A stretch of DNA of 64,000 bases from Leptofilum sp041748655 (GTDB taxonomy: Bacteria; Chloroflexota; Anaerolineae; Promineifilales; Promineifilaceae), in the NCBI GenBank assembly GCA_041748655.1, contig JBGTCV010000043.1, positions 1 through 64,000 of the forward strand, in the 5' to 3' direction. A program made the position numbers and the translations under genes. This document shows, one piece after another, positions 18,402-27,442 of this stretch; position 1 is the first letter of the stretch; every line of letters begins with the position of its first letter. The notes beneath the pieces were generated by a model. The model had not been told where the DNA came from. It ran no database searches and worked only from the letters and a program-made list of their open reading frames with translations.

Positions 18402-19136
18402 CTATCGCCAGCGGCGGCTTTCCAGGATGCGGGTGGCGGCGAAGAGGGAAACGGCCGTTACCGCCACAAAGTAAACCACGTCTTTCGCCACAATCAGCCC
18501 GCGAAAAAAGTTGCCCTGGTGGTTGGCCAGGGAAAGTTCGTTGAGAATGGTAACGGCCGTTCCGCCCAAAGCAAACGACTGCGCCGGGATGACCAGCAGA
18601 TACAAAACCAGGGTAATGCCCAGCGCCAAAATAAAGGCCACCATCTGGTTTTCCGACAGCGCCGAGGCCAGAATGCCAATCCCCAGCAGCGCCGCACCGT
18701 ATAACATGACGCCCAGGTATGCCGTCCAAATCGGGCCGGGGTCGGGATTGCCAAAAACGAACAAGCTGATGGGAAAAACGAGCGTGAGCGCAGTGGTAGC
18801 CAGGTAGAAGATGAAGCCCGCCAGGAATTTGCCCAGCACCAGTTCGCCGTCGCGGATGGGCAGGGTCATGAGCAGCTCCATCGTGCCGCTGCGCTGCTCT
18901 TCAGCCAGCAGGCGCATCGTCAGGGCGGGCATGGCAAACAGATAGAGGAAGCTGTACAGACCCAGCACGCTCTGCACGTCCAGCGGCAAGGCACCGGGCT
19001 GGCTGGCTAAGATGAACAGCTCGGAGGCAAAAATGTAGCCAGTGAGGGCGACGATGACCACGCCAAAGATGTAGGCCAGCGGCTGCACAAAAATCGCGCC
19101 CAGCTCACGCCGGGCAATCTGCCAGACATTATGCAT
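18402..19136 (-). CDS. ABC-2 type transporter permease (GldF-like)
   Basis: A 244-residue permease with six predicted membrane segments. It opens with HNVWQIARRELGAIFVQPLA, the usual start of GldF/NosY-type permeases, followed by the TMRLLAEEQRSGTMELLMTL cytoplasmic motif that contacts the ATPase. It lies 103 bases downstream of the ATPase gene and 79 before the GldG-like gene, forming a three-part exporter. Substrate not evident. Confidence 0.88.
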   Translation of the reverse strand: MHNVWQIARRELGAIFVQPLAYIFGVVIVALTGYIFASELFILASQPGALPLDVQSVLGLYSFLYLFAMPALTMRLLAEEQRSGTMELLMTLPIRDGELVLGKFLAGFIFYLATTALTLVFPISLFVFGNPDPGPIWTAYLGVMLYGAALLGIGILASALSENQMVAFILALGITLVLYLLVIPAQSFALGGTAVTILNELSLANHQGNFFRGLIVAKDVVYFVAVTAVSLFAATRILESRRWR

Positions 19137-19238
19137 GGGGCACCCCCAGGAGGATTTTTAACGCAAAGGCGCGGAGGCGCAGAGAAAAATAGCCATCGCT
19201 GCGAATGATCGGGTTCTGAGACCGCCGTTTCCAGATCT

Positions 19239-20210
19239 TCATGCTGCCTCCAATGTTTCTTCTGGGGCGGGGAGGCTGGTCTGGGCTTCTTTGAGCTTGT
19301 TCAGGAAGAGGGTCTCCAGGCTGAGATGGTGGGCGGTGAGTTCGAGCAGACCCCAGCCCTGAGTGACGGCCGTTTCTGCCACCGCCAGCCTCGTTTCATC
19401 CCGCCCATCCACTGTGAGCTGGAACTGATTGGGGCCGCCAGAGAAAACGGCCGTTACCCCGGCGATGGTTTGCAACGTTTCGATTGTTTGCCCGGTTGGT
19501 TTAACCAGCTGCAGGGTGAGCTGGTTGCCGCCTTGTTTGATCTTGCTCATGGGGAGATCGGCGTAGATACGGCCGTCTATTATCAGAATCACCCGGCTGC
19601 AAATCTGCTCGACCTCGGCCAAGATGTGGGTGCTGAGTAATACGGTTCGTTTGCGCCCCACGTCGGCAATAATCTGGCGGATTTCCACAATCTGGGCCGG
19701 GTCCAGCCCAATCGTCGGCTCGTCCAGGATGAGGACATCCGGATCGTGCAGCAGCGCCTGTGCCAGCCCTACCCGCTGCCGCATTCCTTTGGACAGCCTG
19801 CCAATGAAGCTCTCCGCCCGGTCCAGCAGATCGACCCCTTCCAGCACGTCATCGACGCGCTCCCAGACGTTCTCCAGCCGCCGCACCCGCCCGATGAAGT
19901 GCAGGTAGCCTTCCACGCTCATTTCCGGGTAGAGCGGCACCGTTTCGGGCAGGTAGCCCAGCTGCTGCCGCGCTTGCATACTCTGGTTGACGGTGTGGAA
20001 GCCTGCGATGGTGGCATAGCCAGACGTGGGCGGCATGTAGCCGGTGAGGATGCGCATGGTGGTGGTTTTTCCCGCGCCATTTGGCCCCAAAAAGCCCACG
20101 ATTTCCCCCGGCTGGCAGGAGAAGGTGAGGTTGGAAACGGCCGTATGCCCCCCATACCGCTTCGTTAAATTAGCCGCCTCAATCATGGCTGGATTCTCTG
20201 ATTTGCTCAT
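19239..20210 (-). CDS. ABC transporter ATP-binding protein (GldA-like)
   Basis: A 323-residue ATPase. Walker A is GFLGPNGAGKTTTMRILTGY, the signature is LSKGMRQRVGLAQALLHDPD, Walker B is VLILDEPTIGLDP and the switch His is in VLLSTHILAEVEQ. The region after about residue 225 is an extended C-terminal domain typical of ABC-2 exporter ATPases and finishes with a helix, LSLETLFLNKLKEA. The ATG at 20210 was chosen for its GGCAGG ribosome site; an internal Met at 20186 is a possible alternative. It heads the transporter operon and is divergent from secG. Confidence 0.9.
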   Translation of the reverse strand: MSKSENPAMIEAANLTKRYGGHTAVSNLTFSCQPGEIVGFLGPNGAGKTTTMRILTGYMPPTSGYATIAGFHTVNQSMQARQQLGYLPETVPLYPEMSVEGYLHFIGRVRRLENVWERVDDVLEGVDLLDRAESFIGRLSKGMRQRVGLAQALLHDPDVLILDEPTIGLDPAQIVEIRQIIADVGRKRTVLLSTHILAEVEQICSRVILIIDGRIYADLPMSKIKQGGNQLTLQLVKPTGQTIETLQTIAGVTAVFSGGPNQFQLTVDGRDETRLAVAETAVTQGWGLLELTAHHLSLETLFLNKLKEAQTSLPAPEETLEAA

Positions 20211-20312
20211 TTGCCTGCCTTTGCTGCGCATTATTTGGCTGAATGATACCGAACTTTGGGTAGCTGAAAAGCTATCCAGCCGATCAGCCGGAAAACGTTA
20301 GTCGTTTGCTAA

Positions 20313-20342
20313 TTCGACGCACCCCAATGAGACTGATATAAT
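20313..20342 (+). promoter_or_regulatory. Promoter of secG
   Basis: TTCGAC (20313-20318) and a perfect TATAAT (20337-20342) are separated by 18 bases, about 90 bases upstream of the secG ATG. Confidence 0.6.
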
Positions 20343-20429
20343 CCATACTTGGTTTTTTATTGCCGCAACTCAACTAGACTTTTGGGCAGCCAACGTTGGC
20401 TGCAAATGCAGAAATAGAGGTAGATACAA

Positions 20430-20684
20430 ATGAGCTTACAACCATTAGCCCCTTACCTGGGCATCGCAGAAATTATCCTGGCTATTGCCTTAACGGTTTT
20501 GGTCTTGCTCCAAACCAAAGGCTCCGATCTGGGCGGCTTTCTGGGTGGCAGCGGCGACAGCAGCGGCAGCTTCCGTACCCGCCGTGGCGTGGAAGCGACC
20601 ATGCACAAAGTGACCATTGCCTGCGCCGTCGCTTTTTTCGTCTGTACCATTTTTTCCTTTTTGGCCTGGGGTCAGGCTGTTTAA
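20430..20684 (+). CDS. secG: Preprotein translocase subunit SecG
   Basis: An 84-residue protein with two membrane helices, about residues 8-28 and 56-77, joined by the SecG-typical Gly/Ser-rich loop DLGGFLGGSGDSSGSFRTRR. SecG is the small accessory subunit of the SecYEG channel. AGAGG lies 11 bases before the ATG. It is monocistronic or read into the binding-protein gene after the hairpin at 20720-20782. Confidence 0.93.
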   Translation: MSLQPLAPYLGIAEIILAIALTVLVLLQTKGSDLGGFLGGSGDSSGSFRTRRGVEATMHKVTIACAVAFFVCTIFSFLAWGQAV

Positions 20685-20719
20685 GATGTAATTGAGTAAT
20701 TAAGCAATTAAGTAATTCA

Positions 20720-20782
20720 GGTGCAAGGCACTGGCCGCAGGAGTTTCAATTGGTTGGAACCGTTTGGCCAGTGCCTCGCACC
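20720..20782. repeat. 17-bp inverted repeat after secG
   Basis: GGTGCAAGGCACTGGCC (20720-20736) and GGCCAGTGCCTCGCACC (20766-20782) pair with one mismatch around a 29-base loop. The flank AGTAATTAAGCAATTAAGTAATT at about 20695-20717 is a small tandem repeat. The right arm is followed by ACCCAATTGCTTTTTTG, so in the plus direction it could act as a terminator of secG. Confidence 0.7.
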
Positions 20783-20855
20783 ACCCAATTGCTTTTTTGT
20801 CAGAAACGTGAAGGGTCGGGGCTGTTTTAGCCCGGCAATTCACGTTTTATCGTTT

Positions 20856-22538
20856 ATGAAGCTGCATTTACGTTGGCAACTATTATTGGCAGTGGTGGGA
20901 TTTGGCCTGATTCTGGCAATCCTTTCCTTCCAGGTGCAATCGGTGGGGCTGTGTACCACCCGTGTGCCAGCTTCTGGTGGGGTTTTTGCCGAAGGGATGG
21001 TGGGTACACCCCAGCGCCTCAATCCGCTGCTCAGCGACCCTTTCCCGGTTGACCGTGAATTGGTAAATTTGCTGTTCGACGGCCTGGTGCAGTATGACAA
21101 TGCCGGGCGCTTTATTCCGGCGCTGGCCGAAAGCTGGGTCGTGAGTGAAGACGGCCGTTCAATCCAGTTCATCCTGCGCAGCGGTCTTGTCTGGCACGAT
21201 GGTGCACCCATCACCACCGCCGATGTTGCCTTCACCTACGGTTTGCTGCAAAATGACGCCTTTCCGGCAGGAACGGCCGTAAAAACCCTGTGGCAAACCG
21301 TCACCATCAACCCTATCGACGAGCGAACCATTGAATTTGTCCTGACGGAGCCGTACGCCCCGTTCCTGGAAGCAACCTTGCGCGGTATCTTGCCCGCTCA
21401 TCTGCTGCAAGATGTGCCCCCTGCCGAACTGGCCGACCATCCGTTTAACCAACAGCCGGTCGGCAGCGGCCCCTGGTTGGTCGCCGCCGGGCAGGATTGG
21501 GCCGCCACGCGCAGCCTGCGCCTGACGCCTAACCCGCTCTATTGGCGCGAAGGTACTCAGATTGCCGCGCTCGATTTTCGCTTCTACCCGGACGAAGCCA
21601 GCTTGCTGACCGCTTTTGCCAACGGCGACATCCAGGCGATCAATTCCGTGTCGGACCAGATGCTGCCGGAGGTAACGGCCGTTTCCCACACCCGCCTCTT
21701 TACCACCGTTGCGCCGCAGTACACCCAGCTCATCTTCAACCAGACCGATAGTGGCTTTGCCGCCCTGCGCCTGGCGGAGGTTCGGCGCGGCCTGGCAGCC
21801 GGATTAAATCGGGATCAGCTGATTGACCGGGCGCTTAATGGCCAGGGCGTTCCCTTAACCGGGCCATATTTGCCAGATTCCTGGGCCAATGATCAGGCAA
21901 TTTTTGCGGCCGCCGGTGTAAATGGCGCAAATGCAGCTGAATTGTTAAACAGCGCGGGCTGGACGCTGCCGGAGGGGGGCTCCGTGCGCCAGGCTGATGG
22001 CGAACGGTTTACGCTGCGGCTGCTAACGTTGGAAACGGCCGTTCAGCAGCGCCTGGCCCAGGAAGTGGCGGCGCAGTGGTCTGGTTTGGGCGTCGAGGTG
22101 GTGGTGGAAACGGCCGTTTCCGTTGCCGATTTGCGCGAAAAGCTGGCGGCGCGTGACTTCGATGTCGCTTTGGTAGACATTACCCCGTCCATCGATCCCG
22201 ATCTGTACGACTTTTGGAGCCAGGAGGCGATTATTCGCGGGCAGAATTATGGCGGCTGGAACAATCGCCGGGCCAGCGAAGCGTTGGAGGCGGGTCGGCA
22301 GGTGTGGGGGTTGGCGGAAAGACGGCCGTCTTACAACACCTTCCTCAGCATCTATGCCGATCAGGTTCCCGCCATCACTTTACACCAGCATGTTTACACC
22401 TACGCGCTCAGCAGCGAGGTGAGCCAGGCCGATATTGGCCCCATCTACCAGCCCCGCGACCGCTACCAAAGCTTCGCCCGCTGGTTCCTGCTCTACCGGG
22501 ATGTCACCATCAGTTGCCCCACCGAAGAAACCAGCTAA
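20856..22538 (+). CDS. Family 5 extracellular solute-binding protein
   Basis: A 560-residue peptide/oligopeptide-type binding protein with an N-terminal membrane anchor (residues 6-27). The domain signature appears as GGVFAEGMVGTPQRLNPLLS, then FDGLVQYDNAGRFIPALAES and the GAPITTADVAFTYGLL stretch. The start was set at the ATG at 20856, where a natural signal anchor begins; the longer frame would translate the hairpin upstream. No permease or ATPase genes accompany it, so it may serve a transporter encoded elsewhere or act as a sensor. Several ACGGCCGT copies fall in its coding sequence. Confidence 0.85.
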   Translation: MKLHLRWQLLLAVVGFGLILAILSFQVQSVGLCTTRVPASGGVFAEGMVGTPQRLNPLLSDPFPVDRELVNLLFDGLVQYDNAGRFIPALAESWVVSEDGRSIQFILRSGLVWHDGAPITTADVAFTYGLLQNDAFPAGTAVKTLWQTVTINPIDERTIEFVLTEPYAPFLEATLRGILPAHLLQDVPPAELADHPFNQQPVGSGPWLVAAGQDWAATRSLRLTPNPLYWREGTQIAALDFRFYPDEASLLTAFANGDIQAINSVSDQMLPEVTAVSHTRLFTTVAPQYTQLIFNQTDSGFAALRLAEVRRGLAAGLNRDQLIDRALNGQGVPLTGPYLPDSWANDQAIFAAAGVNGANAAELLNSAGWTLPEGGSVRQADGERFTLRLLTLETAVQQRLAQEVAAQWSGLGVEVVVETAVSVADLREKLAARDFDVALVDITPSIDPDLYDFWSQEAIIRGQNYGGWNNRRASEALEAGRQVWGLAERRPSYNTFLSIYADQVPAITLHQHVYTYALSSEVSQADIGPIYQPRDRYQSFARWFLLYRDVTISCPTEETS

Positions 22539-22572
22539 CTCGCAAACTCGCAAACTATTTACAGGAAAACCG

Positions 22573-23007
22573 ATGAGTCGAATTATTCATACAGACAGCC
22601 CCACCAAAATTCGCAGCCGCAACATGCGCAGCATTGCCGAAATGCTGCGTCAGCTCATGCAAAAGCCCCAAATGGACGCCGAAGCTTATGATATGGCAGC
22701 GATGATCACCCTGCTGCTCTGGGAAATTGCCGACGGCGTGGAGCAGTCGGCCAAGGCGTGGGAGAAGCGGGACTACTGGATGAAGGCAGAGCGATTCATG
22801 CGCGAATGGAAATGGACGGCCGAAATTGCCGCTAATCTGGAGGATGTCATTCGCCACGAAGCGTGGGATTTAGCGCCAGGGCTAATGGCTGAACTCTACC
22901 CCCATTTCACCGACATCCAGATTAAATCAATGACCCGCGACGCCTCTACCTGGCGCGGAGCGCACAAAAAATTGCTGTCCGATCCGCCCCGCGAATATCC
23001 CTGGTAA
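22573..23007 (+). CDS. Conserved-looking small soluble protein, function unknown
   Basis: 144 residues, rich in Met, Trp and charged helices (for example KRDYWMKAERFMREWKWTAE), without signal peptide or membrane segment. It starts at ATG 22573 after ACAGGA. It ends five bases before the esterase gene, with which it is probably cotranscribed. I do not recognise the family. Confidence 0.65.
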   Translation: MSRIIHTDSPTKIRSRNMRSIAEMLRQLMQKPQMDAEAYDMAAMITLLLWEIADGVEQSAKAWEKRDYWMKAERFMREWKWTAEIAANLEDVIRHEAWDLAPGLMAELYPHFTDIQIKSMTRDASTWRGAHKKLLSDPPREYPW

Positions 23008-23011
23008 CTGC

Positions 23012-23965
23012 ATGAAGCGCCGTTGGTGGGCCTGGGGGGTGTTTGTCATCATCAGCCTGTCTGCGTGCCAAACATCGCTGCCTGTGCCAACGGCCGTTGC
23101 CCCACTTACCCTTAGCACCCCACCAACCGTAACGCCCTGGCCTGCAACGGCCGTTCCCAGCCCACAGCCAACACCCACGGCCACTGTTCCCCCAGTCGCC
23201 ACACCCTGCGCCATTCCTGGCCGCATCGAAACCGGCACCTTCCCCAGCCTTACTGCCGGGCCGATGGCCTACCGGATTTACCTGCCGTCTTGCTATGGAG
23301 TAGACGGCCGTTCCTATCCCACCCTCTACCTGCTGCCCGGCAGCAGCCACACCGACGCCATCTGGGACAACCTGGGCGTAGACGAGCTGGCCGAAGCTGG
23401 GATTGTGGCTGAAAGGTGGCCCCCCTTCCTCATTGTGCTGCCTGATGGCGGCTGGATTGCCAACAACAGCTCCGGTGGCCCTGGCTCCTACGAGAGCGTC
23501 ATCATGAACGATTTGATTCCCTACGTGGAGCAAACCTATTGTGCCTGGGCCGAGCCAGCCGGGCGAGCCATTGGCGGCCTGTCGCGCGGCGGCTATTGGG
23601 CGCTGGAGATAGCGTTCCGCTTTCCAGAGCAGTTTGCCAGCGTGGGCGGGCACAGCGCCGCCCTGCTAGATACCCACGCCTGGCCAGAGGTCGATCCGCA
23701 AGTTACCGGCTTGAGCCAAAATTTAGGGGATTTGCGCATTTATCTGGACATTGGGGCCAATGATTACGTTATTCACAACATTCGTGCGCTGCATTTGGCG
23801 ATGGAAACGGCCGTTCCGCCCATTCCCCACACCTGGGTTCTCAACGAAGGCAGCCACGAAGAAGCGTACTGGCAGACCCACATCCCCGATTACCTGGCCT
23901 GGTACACCGAGCCGTGGCCGCTGGCACGCGAGAGCTATCCTGGTTGTGCTGGGAATGGGGATTAG
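23012..23965 (+). CDS. Lipoprotein esterase of the alpha/beta hydrolase (esterase D-like) family
   Basis: A 317-residue protein with a lipoprotein signal (VFVIISLSACQTS, lipobox Cys at residue 19) and a Thr/Pro-rich linker to about 65. The hydrolase domain has YPTLYLLPGSSHTDAIWDNL, the oxyanion region, and the nucleophile elbow GLSRGGYWAL with Ser near 193; a probable acid is in YLDIGANDYV and a His in LNEGSHEEAYW. This matches the PF00756-type putative esterases acting on cell-surface or extracellular esters. A terminator follows. Confidence 0.85.
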   Translation: MKRRWWAWGVFVIISLSACQTSLPVPTAVAPLTLSTPPTVTPWPATAVPSPQPTPTATVPPVATPCAIPGRIETGTFPSLTAGPMAYRIYLPSCYGVDGRSYPTLYLLPGSSHTDAIWDNLGVDELAEAGIVAERWPPFLIVLPDGGWIANNSSGGPGSYESVIMNDLIPYVEQTYCAWAEPAGRAIGGLSRGGYWALEIAFRFPEQFASVGGHSAALLDTHAWPEVDPQVTGLSQNLGDLRIYLDIGANDYVIHNIRALHLAMETAVPPIPHTWVLNEGSHEEAYWQTHIPDYLAWYTEPWPLARESYPGCAGNGD

Positions 23966-23984
23966 TACCGAGGGATTGGGGATC

Positions 23985-24014
23985 AAAAAAGCCAGGCTTG
24001 TGCCCGGCTTTTTT
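23985..24014 (+). terminator. Rho-independent terminator after the esterase gene
   Basis: AAAAAAGCCAGGC (23985-23997) pairs with GCCCGGCTTTTTT (24002-24014) with one mismatch and a 4-base loop; A-run and T-run on either side make it usable in both directions. Confidence 0.88.
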
Positions 24015-24033
24015 CTGCGTAAATTTCTTCGGC

Positions 24034-24219
24034 TTATTGCAGATCTTTTAGCTTTTGGTTAATAAGCGAGTTCAGCGTAGAGGATTTGTTATTTTTCATG
24101 CGTCGCATCACAATTCGCAAATTCTCAATCTGGCGTGACAACATTTCTGAATTAGGCAATACTTTTGTACTCGATTGCTGGCTGATATTGTTTGACGTAA
24201 CTATACGATTCGTTTTCAT
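24034..24219 (-). CDS. Possible small basic protein, 61 residues
   Basis: A low-GC open frame with ATG at 24219 preceded by AAGAGGGTTTCAAA, a fair ribosome site. The product is charged and probably helical (RQIENLRIVMRRMKNNKS) with no membrane segment. An inverted repeat at 24272-24304 lies just upstream. Nothing known is recognised; it could equally be a non-coding stretch. Confidence 0.35.
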   Translation of the reverse strand: MKTNRIVTSNNISQQSSTKVLPNSEMLSRQIENLRIVMRRMKNNKSSTLNSLINQKLKDLQ

Positions 24220-24271
24220 TTTGAAACCCTCTTTTTTCTCCCTGAGTGAAAAATAGTACTAAAGAACTATA

Positions 24272-24304
24272 TACAGTGTACCTGACAATTTGTGTTACAC
24301 TGTA
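24272..24304. promoter_or_regulatory. TACAGTGTA-N15-TACACTGTA inverted repeat, possible operator
   Basis: The 9-base arms at 24272-24280 and 24296-24304 are perfectly complementary with a 15-base spacer. The spacing suits a dimeric regulator site in the promoter area of the small gene at 24034-24219. Confidence 0.45.
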
Positions 24305-24368
24305 ACAGCCTCCGCGTCAGCCCTGTAAAACTGATTACAGGTGGCGCTTATTACCTCTGGAACTCAAT

Positions 24369-25478
24369 TTACTCATTTGTCTCAATATTTGGCAAGGTGC
24401 GATTGGTACGGGTAGTGAGCCAGGCAAGCAAGATGAGTACGGCCGTTGCCAGCCCCACCCACAGCCCAATTTTTAACAGTCGGCTGGTGATAAAAATGGC
24501 CACCAGTCCAAAAGCAATTGCTACCGCATAGTACCCCAGCACAATACCCCGCACCGGCAGCCCGCGATCCAGCAGGCGAAAGTGCAAATGCCGCCGATCG
24601 CCCTGAAACGGGTGCTGCCCCCGGCGCAGGCGGGCCACAATCAGCCAGGCCACGTCTAAAATGGGCACGGCCATCACCAGCAGCGCCGTGGAAAGTTTGG
24701 CCGGGGCCAGAATGGAAAGCGTGGCCAGGTTATAGCCCAGCAGCCAGGCTCCCGTGGTGCCCAAAAAGATGGAGGCGGGGGCAAAGTTGAAGCACAAAAA
24801 GCCGATCAACCCCCCGGCTAAGGCCAGGGGTAAGAGGGTAACGGCCGTTTGCCCCGTTTCCAGCAGCAGCCGATAGCTGTGCAGGGCAAACATCAGCGCG
24901 GCAATGGTGCTTACGCCCGTGGCCAGACCGTCCAGGCCATCCAGGAAGTTGACGGCATTAATCATCCCCAGCACCCAGAATAGCGAGATAAGGTAGACGA
25001 GAAACGGCCGTATCACCACAATATTCCCGTCATCCAGGCTAAAAAAGAGCGAGATGAAGCCGCCTTGCCAAAAATCGGTGGTGGGCAGCGGGTTGGTGAA
25101 ACGCTCAATGAAGATGATGTGGCTCATGGCGATGATGGCCGCCACAATCTGGAAGGCAAACTGCCAGCGGGGGGATAAATCCAGCCGGTCATCCAGCAGC
25201 GCCCCGATGAAGATGACCACGCTGCCCAAAATGACGCCGCGCAGCCGCAGGGCATCGTTGGAGCCAGCTTCCGGGGGGAGCAGCCAGTAAATCAGGCCAA
25301 TGCCCACAAGATACGCCAGCATGATCGGCACGCCGCCCAGCTTGGGGATCATGCCGGTGTGCTGGCGGCGTCCGCCGGGTGCGGCCACAATGCCCCAGCG
25401 GAAGGCGAGTTGGCGTACGGGTGGAGTTAGGAGAACGGCCGTTGCCAGCGTCACCCCAAAAACCAGCAGATAAATCAT
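24369..25478 (-). CDS. Undecaprenyl-phosphate sugar-1-phosphate transferase, WecA/TagO-like
   Basis: A 369-residue polytopic protein of the MraY/WecA family, about ten or eleven membrane segments. Conserved features are PKLGGVPIMLAYLVGI, the Mg-binding GALLDDRLDLSPRW, NAVNFLDGLDGLATGVSTIA, FLCFNFAPASIFLGTTGAWL, and the late basic loop RRGQHPFQGDRRHLHFRLLD typical of WecA/TagO rather than MraY. It loads a sugar phosphate onto the lipid carrier for surface polymers. Its start abuts the upp stop with no gap, so the two genes form an operon. Confidence 0.9.
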   Translation of the reverse strand: MIYLLVFGVTLATAVLLTPPVRQLAFRWGIVAAPGGRRQHTGMIPKLGGVPIMLAYLVGIGLIYWLLPPEAGSNDALRLRGVILGSVVIFIGALLDDRLDLSPRWQFAFQIVAAIIAMSHIIFIERFTNPLPTTDFWQGGFISLFFSLDDGNIVVIRPFLVYLISLFWVLGMINAVNFLDGLDGLATGVSTIAALMFALHSYRLLLETGQTAVTLLPLALAGGLIGFLCFNFAPASIFLGTTGAWLLGYNLATLSILAPAKLSTALLVMAVPILDVAWLIVARLRRGQHPFQGDRRHLHFRLLDRGLPVRGIVLGYYAVAIAFGLVAIFITSRLLKIGLWVGLATAVLILLAWLTTRTNRTLPNIETNE

Positions 25479-26099
25479 CTACCCGGTGCCAAACTGGCGG
25501 TCGCCCGCATCGCCCAAACCCGGCACAATGAAGCCGATGTCGTTGAGATGGGAATCGATTTGGGCAATATGGATGGGGACATCCGGGTGGGCCTTTTGCA
25601 GGGCGGCAATGCCTTCCGGGGCAGCCAGCAAGCCCACAAATTTTATCCGCTTGGCGCCCCATTTCTTCAAAATATCGATTGTGGCAATGGCTGAGCCACC
25701 GGTGGCCAACATGGGATCCAGCACCAGACAAACCTGCACGGTGGGGAAAGTGGGCAGCTTGTTGTAGTAGGAAACGGGCTTGAGCGTCTCTTCGTCCCGG
25801 TAGAGACCAATGTGCCACACTTCGGCTCCTGGCATCATTTCCCAGATGCCATCTACCATGCCCAATCCGGCCCGCAAAATGGGAATCAGGCCGATCTTTT
25901 CGCTTAAATCCTGCCCGCTGGCGGTGCCCATGGGGGTTTGGACTTCAATTTCGGTGGTGGCTAAATCCGCAGTGGCTTCGTAGCAGAGCAGCATCGCTAC
26001 CTCGCGGATGAGCTCCCGAAACTTTTTGGGTTCCGTGTCCAGCCTCCGCATCAGCGACAGCTTGTGTTTGACCAATGGGTGTTGTGACTCAAAAACCAT
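25479..26099 (-). CDS. upp: Uracil phosphoribosyltransferase
   Basis: A 206-residue enzyme of normal length that makes UMP from uracil and PRPP. The PRPP loop is VCLVLDPMLATGGSAIATID and the uracil-binding C-terminus ends in GFIVPGLGDAGDRQFGTG. ILRAGLGMVDG is also conserved. The ATG at 26099 is preceded by GAGGAGATAA. First gene of a pair with the WecA/TagO-like gene; a pyrimidine-salvage and surface-polymer pairing is unexplained but UMP is released by the downstream enzyme. Confidence 0.95.
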   Translation of the reverse strand: MVFESQHPLVKHKLSLMRRLDTEPKKFRELIREVAMLLCYEATADLATTEIEVQTPMGTASGQDLSEKIGLIPILRAGLGMVDGIWEMMPGAEVWHIGLYRDEETLKPVSYYNKLPTFPTVQVCLVLDPMLATGGSAIATIDILKKWGAKRIKFVGLLAAPEGIAALQKAHPDVPIHIAQIDSHLNDIGFIVPGLGDAGDRQFGTG

Positions 26100-26342
26100 T
26101 TATCTCCTCCTCGTTAAAGAAATTTGGGTCTTTGGGATTTCGTGGGGTTTGGCGTGAAACGTGATGCGTGATGTCTCTCTGGTCACGTTTCATGCATCAC
26201 GTCTTGTCAACCCCCTGAGTTCCTAAAGAGCCATGATTGTACCTGATGCCTGTTGGCTGTGCTGCGGCTGCAGGCCGTTACGCATTCAGGCGCAGTTATC
26301 GTATAATCCCACGCATAGAAATTGTTGGCAACAGATAAATTT
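26100..26342. other. Divergent spacer upp/ruvB with nested inverted repeat and TATAAT
   Basis: GTGAAACGTGATGC at about 26153-26166 faces TCACGTTTCATGCATCACGT at about 26182-26202, giving a foldable repeat. TATAAT at 26302-26307 with a weak TTACGC 18 bases earlier may be the ruvB promoter. No gene is visible. Confidence 0.45.
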
Positions 26343-27431
26343 ATGGACGACAAGACAACGAGCAAACGACACATATCACCAGGCAAAAAGCGGGAAGACG
26401 GCCGTCTCGATGGCCTGATGCGCCCTCAGCTGCTGGTAGATTTCACCGGGCAGGAGCGGCTCAAGGCCAATTTATCTATCCTGATAGAGGCGGCCAAGGG
26501 GCGGCAGGAGCCGTTGGACCATATTTTGTTCCATGGGCCGCCCGGCCTGGGTAAGACCACGCTGGCCCACGTGGTGGCCAACGAGATGAACGTCAATATC
26601 CGCATCACCGCCGGGCCTGCCATTGAGCGGGCGGGCGATTTGGCCGCTATTTTGACCAACATGCGGGCGGGCGATATTTTGTTCATCGACGAGGTACACC
26701 GGCTGGGGCGGGCGGTGGAAGAGATTTTGTATCCGGCGATGGAAGATTTTGTGCTGGATATTGTGGTGGGTAAGGGGCCAGGGGCCAAAAACGTGCGGCT
26801 GAAGCTGCCCAAGTTTACCGTCATTGGGGCCACCACCCGGCTGGCGCTGCTCACCGCGCCGCTGCGGGCCAGGTTTGGCGCTTCATACCGCATGGATTTT
26901 TACGAACAGGCGGCGATTGAGTCGATTGTGACGCGGGGGGCGGGAATCCTGACGGTGCCCATCGAGCCAGCCGGGGCGACGGAGATTGCGCTGCGGTCGC
27001 GGGGGACGCCTCGCGTGGCGCTGCGGCTGCTGCGCCGGGTGCGGGATTATGCGGAGGTGCGAGCTGCCGGGGAGATTACGGGGGAAACGGCCGTTGCCGC
27101 CCTCGATCTGCTGGAAATTGACCAGCTGGGGCTGGACGATCTGGACCGCCGGGTGCTGCGTTCTATCATCGAAAAGTTTGGCGGCGGGCCGGTAGGGCTA
27201 GACACCATCGGGGCGTCCATCAGCGAAGAATCAGACACCATTATGGACGTGGTGGAGCCATACCTGCTGCAACTGGGCTTTCTGGAGCGCACGTCGCGGG
27301 GTCGCGTTGCCACGCCTCATGCGTATGGCCACCTCAATTTACCGCTGCCACAGCACGTTTTGGCCGCCAAACCGAATCAGCCCACGCTGTTTAACAGTTC
27401 TGTCGTGGCCGATAATGAGGTGGAGGAGTAG
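26343..27431 (+). CDS. ruvB: Holliday junction DNA helicase RuvB
   Basis: A 362-residue AAA+ motor that drives branch migration with RuvA. Walker A is FHGPPGLGKTTLAHVVANEM, Walker B is ILFIDEVHRLGRAVEEILYP, sensor 1 is TVIGATTRLALLTAPLRARF, and the C-terminal winged helix contains GGPVGLDTIGASISEESDTI. The start at ATG 26343 fits the family; the N-terminal 30 residues are longer than usual and Lys/Arg-rich. The gene for DUF2905 follows after 11 bases. Confidence 0.95.
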   Translation: MDDKTTSKRHISPGKKREDGRLDGLMRPQLLVDFTGQERLKANLSILIEAAKGRQEPLDHILFHGPPGLGKTTLAHVVANEMNVNIRITAGPAIERAGDLAAILTNMRAGDILFIDEVHRLGRAVEEILYPAMEDFVLDIVVGKGPGAKNVRLKLPKFTVIGATTRLALLTAPLRARFGASYRMDFYEQAAIESIVTRGAGILTVPIEPAGATEIALRSRGTPRVALRLLRRVRDYAEVRAAGEITGETAVAALDLLEIDQLGLDDLDRRVLRSIIEKFGGGPVGLDTIGASISEESDTIMDVVEPYLLQLGFLERTSRGRVATPHAYGHLNLPLPQHVLAAKPNQPTLFNSSVVADNEVEE

Positions 27432-27442
27432 GGAGGTGTGGT

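Noticed and set aside
20721..20855. Extended N-terminus of the binding protein
   Set aside because: It would translate the GGTGCAAGGCAC hairpin; a normal signal anchor begins at 20856.
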